Origin: Aliarcobacter sp.
GTDB taxonomy: Bacteria; Campylobacterota; Campylobacteria; Campylobacterales; Arcobacteraceae
Length of the DNA: 5,462 nucleotides
Reading direction: 5' to 3'
NCBI GenBank assembly: GCA_017996075.1
Contig: JAGOHQ010000025.1
Coordinates: 4,202-9,663 of the forward strand
In this document: positions 4,950-5,462 of the stretch, piece by piece
How positions within the stretch are numbered: position 1 is the stretch's first letter
Layout of the letters: each line of letters opens with the position of its first letter
The notes under the pieces: generated by a model
Told to the model about the DNA's origin: nothing
The model's database searches: none
Seen by the model: only the letters and a program-made list of their open reading frames with translations
Made by a program: the position numbers and the translations under genes

Positions 4950-5462
4950 TTATTTTTCTAGCCAATTTTCTAAATTTTTGATATCGCTATGAGATGTCAT
5001 ATCTAGCATTATTGGACTGATTGATACATAGCCATTTTTTATAGCTTCAAAATCACAAGAACTATCAAGACTAGGTTTCCATCTTAATGGATGAAGTCCT
5101 ATCCAATAATACTCTTCACCTCTTGGATTTGTATGTCTATGTGCATCATTTCCATACTCTCTATATCCAGCTTTTGTGATTTTTACACCTTTGCAATCTT
5201 TTACTTTTAAAGGTGGAATATTAACATTTAAAAACTTTCTTTCAGCTAGTGGGAAAGAGCCATTTTTTATTTTAGATATAAGATCTAAAATTACCTTACA
5301 AGCTAACTCAAAATCCCAATCAACAACAATACTTCTGCACATATCTTTACAAACTTGAGATATGGCAATTGCTGGAACTCCATGAATTACAGCTTCCATT
5401 GCAGCACTTGCTGTTCCACTATATGTGATATCTTCTCCCATATTTGCACCAATATTTATACC
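4950..5462 (-). CDS. surE: 5'-nucleotidase / survival protein SurE, 5' end beyond the window
   Basis: Metal-dependent phosphatase acting on nucleoside 5'-monophosphates and related phosphates in the cytoplasm, linked to stationary-phase survival in E. coli. The C-terminal 170 residues are present. They open with GINIGANMGEDITYSGTASAAMEA, the family's GIN-x-G-x-N-x-G block, whose first Asn (third codon, 5454-5456) is the expected metal ligand. Next come HGVPAIAIS, then NPRGEEYYWIG near the usual D/NPRG-x-x-YYWIG signature, and a typical C-terminal end with SHSDIKNLENWL. The ATG at 5441 is internal, because the frame runs on to the window edge and carries conserved residues. About 90 N-terminal residues, including the two adjacent Asp ligands, must lie outside. 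The gene leads into the small 87-residue gene 33 bp downstream. Confidence 0.95.
   Translation of the reverse strand, partial: GINIGANMGEDITYSGTASAAMEAVIHGVPAIAISQVCKDMCRSIVVDWDFELACKVILDLISKIKNGSFPLAERKFLNVNIPPLKVKDCKGVKITKAGYREYGNDAHRHTNPRGEEYYWIGLHPLRWKPSLDSSCDFEAIKNGYVSISPIMLDMTSHSDIKNLENWLEK

Noticed and set aside
5176..5358. + strand ORF of 60 codons
   Set aside because: Antisense to conserved surE sequence, with no supporting features.
5439..5441. ATG at 5441 as start of surE
   Set aside because: The frame stays open to the window edge and the seven codons before it encode the conserved GINIGAN block, so the start is outside the window.
1..5462. CRISPR array, insertion sequence, tRNA, prophage or defence system
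   Set aside because: No spaced direct repeats, transposase, cloverleaf or defence-type genes were seen; the genes are housekeeping or respiratory.

Overview
The window looks like a piece of chromosome from a low-GC member of the Campylobacterota, most likely Arcobacter or a close relative. This rests on the very AT-rich DNA, a 70-residue ribosomal protein S21 of the epsilon-proteobacterial type, and a sorA-sorB sulfite oxidase pair like the one known in Campylobacter jejuni. The genus is an inference; no rRNA or other phylogenetic marker is present.

Layout, left to right. Positions 1-320 hold no complete gene: the end of an unidentified upstream gene (frame unresolved), a perfect 11-bp hairpin, and a very AT-rich leader with inverted repeats. 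Next comes sorA-sorB (321-1994, + strand), encoding a Tat-exported molybdenum sulfite dehydrogenase and its monohaem cytochrome c partner, closed by a 14-bp hairpin that starts inside the last sorB codons. An Rrf2-family regulator with three likely Fe-S cysteines follows (2085-2543), read from a perfect-consensus sigma-70 promoter. An 8-bp palindrome lies between that promoter's -10 box and the start codon. A ZupT-type ZIP metal importer (2692-3537) is next, converging on rpsU (3592-3804, - strand) across a shared bidirectional terminator.

From the divergent region 3805-3917 the + strand carries moaC (molybdenum cofactor synthesis) translationally coupled to a DUF493/YbeD-like gene (4385-4648). 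The right end is a - strand pair: surE (5' end outside the window) and a small downstream gene (4653-4916) whose product resembles a sigma-70 region 4 helix-turn-helix. The two convergent units at 4648/4653 are only 4 bp apart.

How the genes may work together: SorA needs molybdenum cofactor and MoaC catalyses an early step in making it, so the window carries both a molybdoenzyme and part of its cofactor supply, though in separate transcription units. SorA passes electrons from sulfite to SorB and on to the respiratory chain. The Rrf2 regulator could sense iron-sulfur, redox or nitric oxide status. An 11-base match between its operator region and the DNA upstream of sorA weakly suggests it may also act on sorAB. 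I see no mobile element, CRISPR array, tRNA, rRNA or clearly novel multi-gene system; this is mostly ordinary core genome with a few regulatory and small-gene points worth checking.
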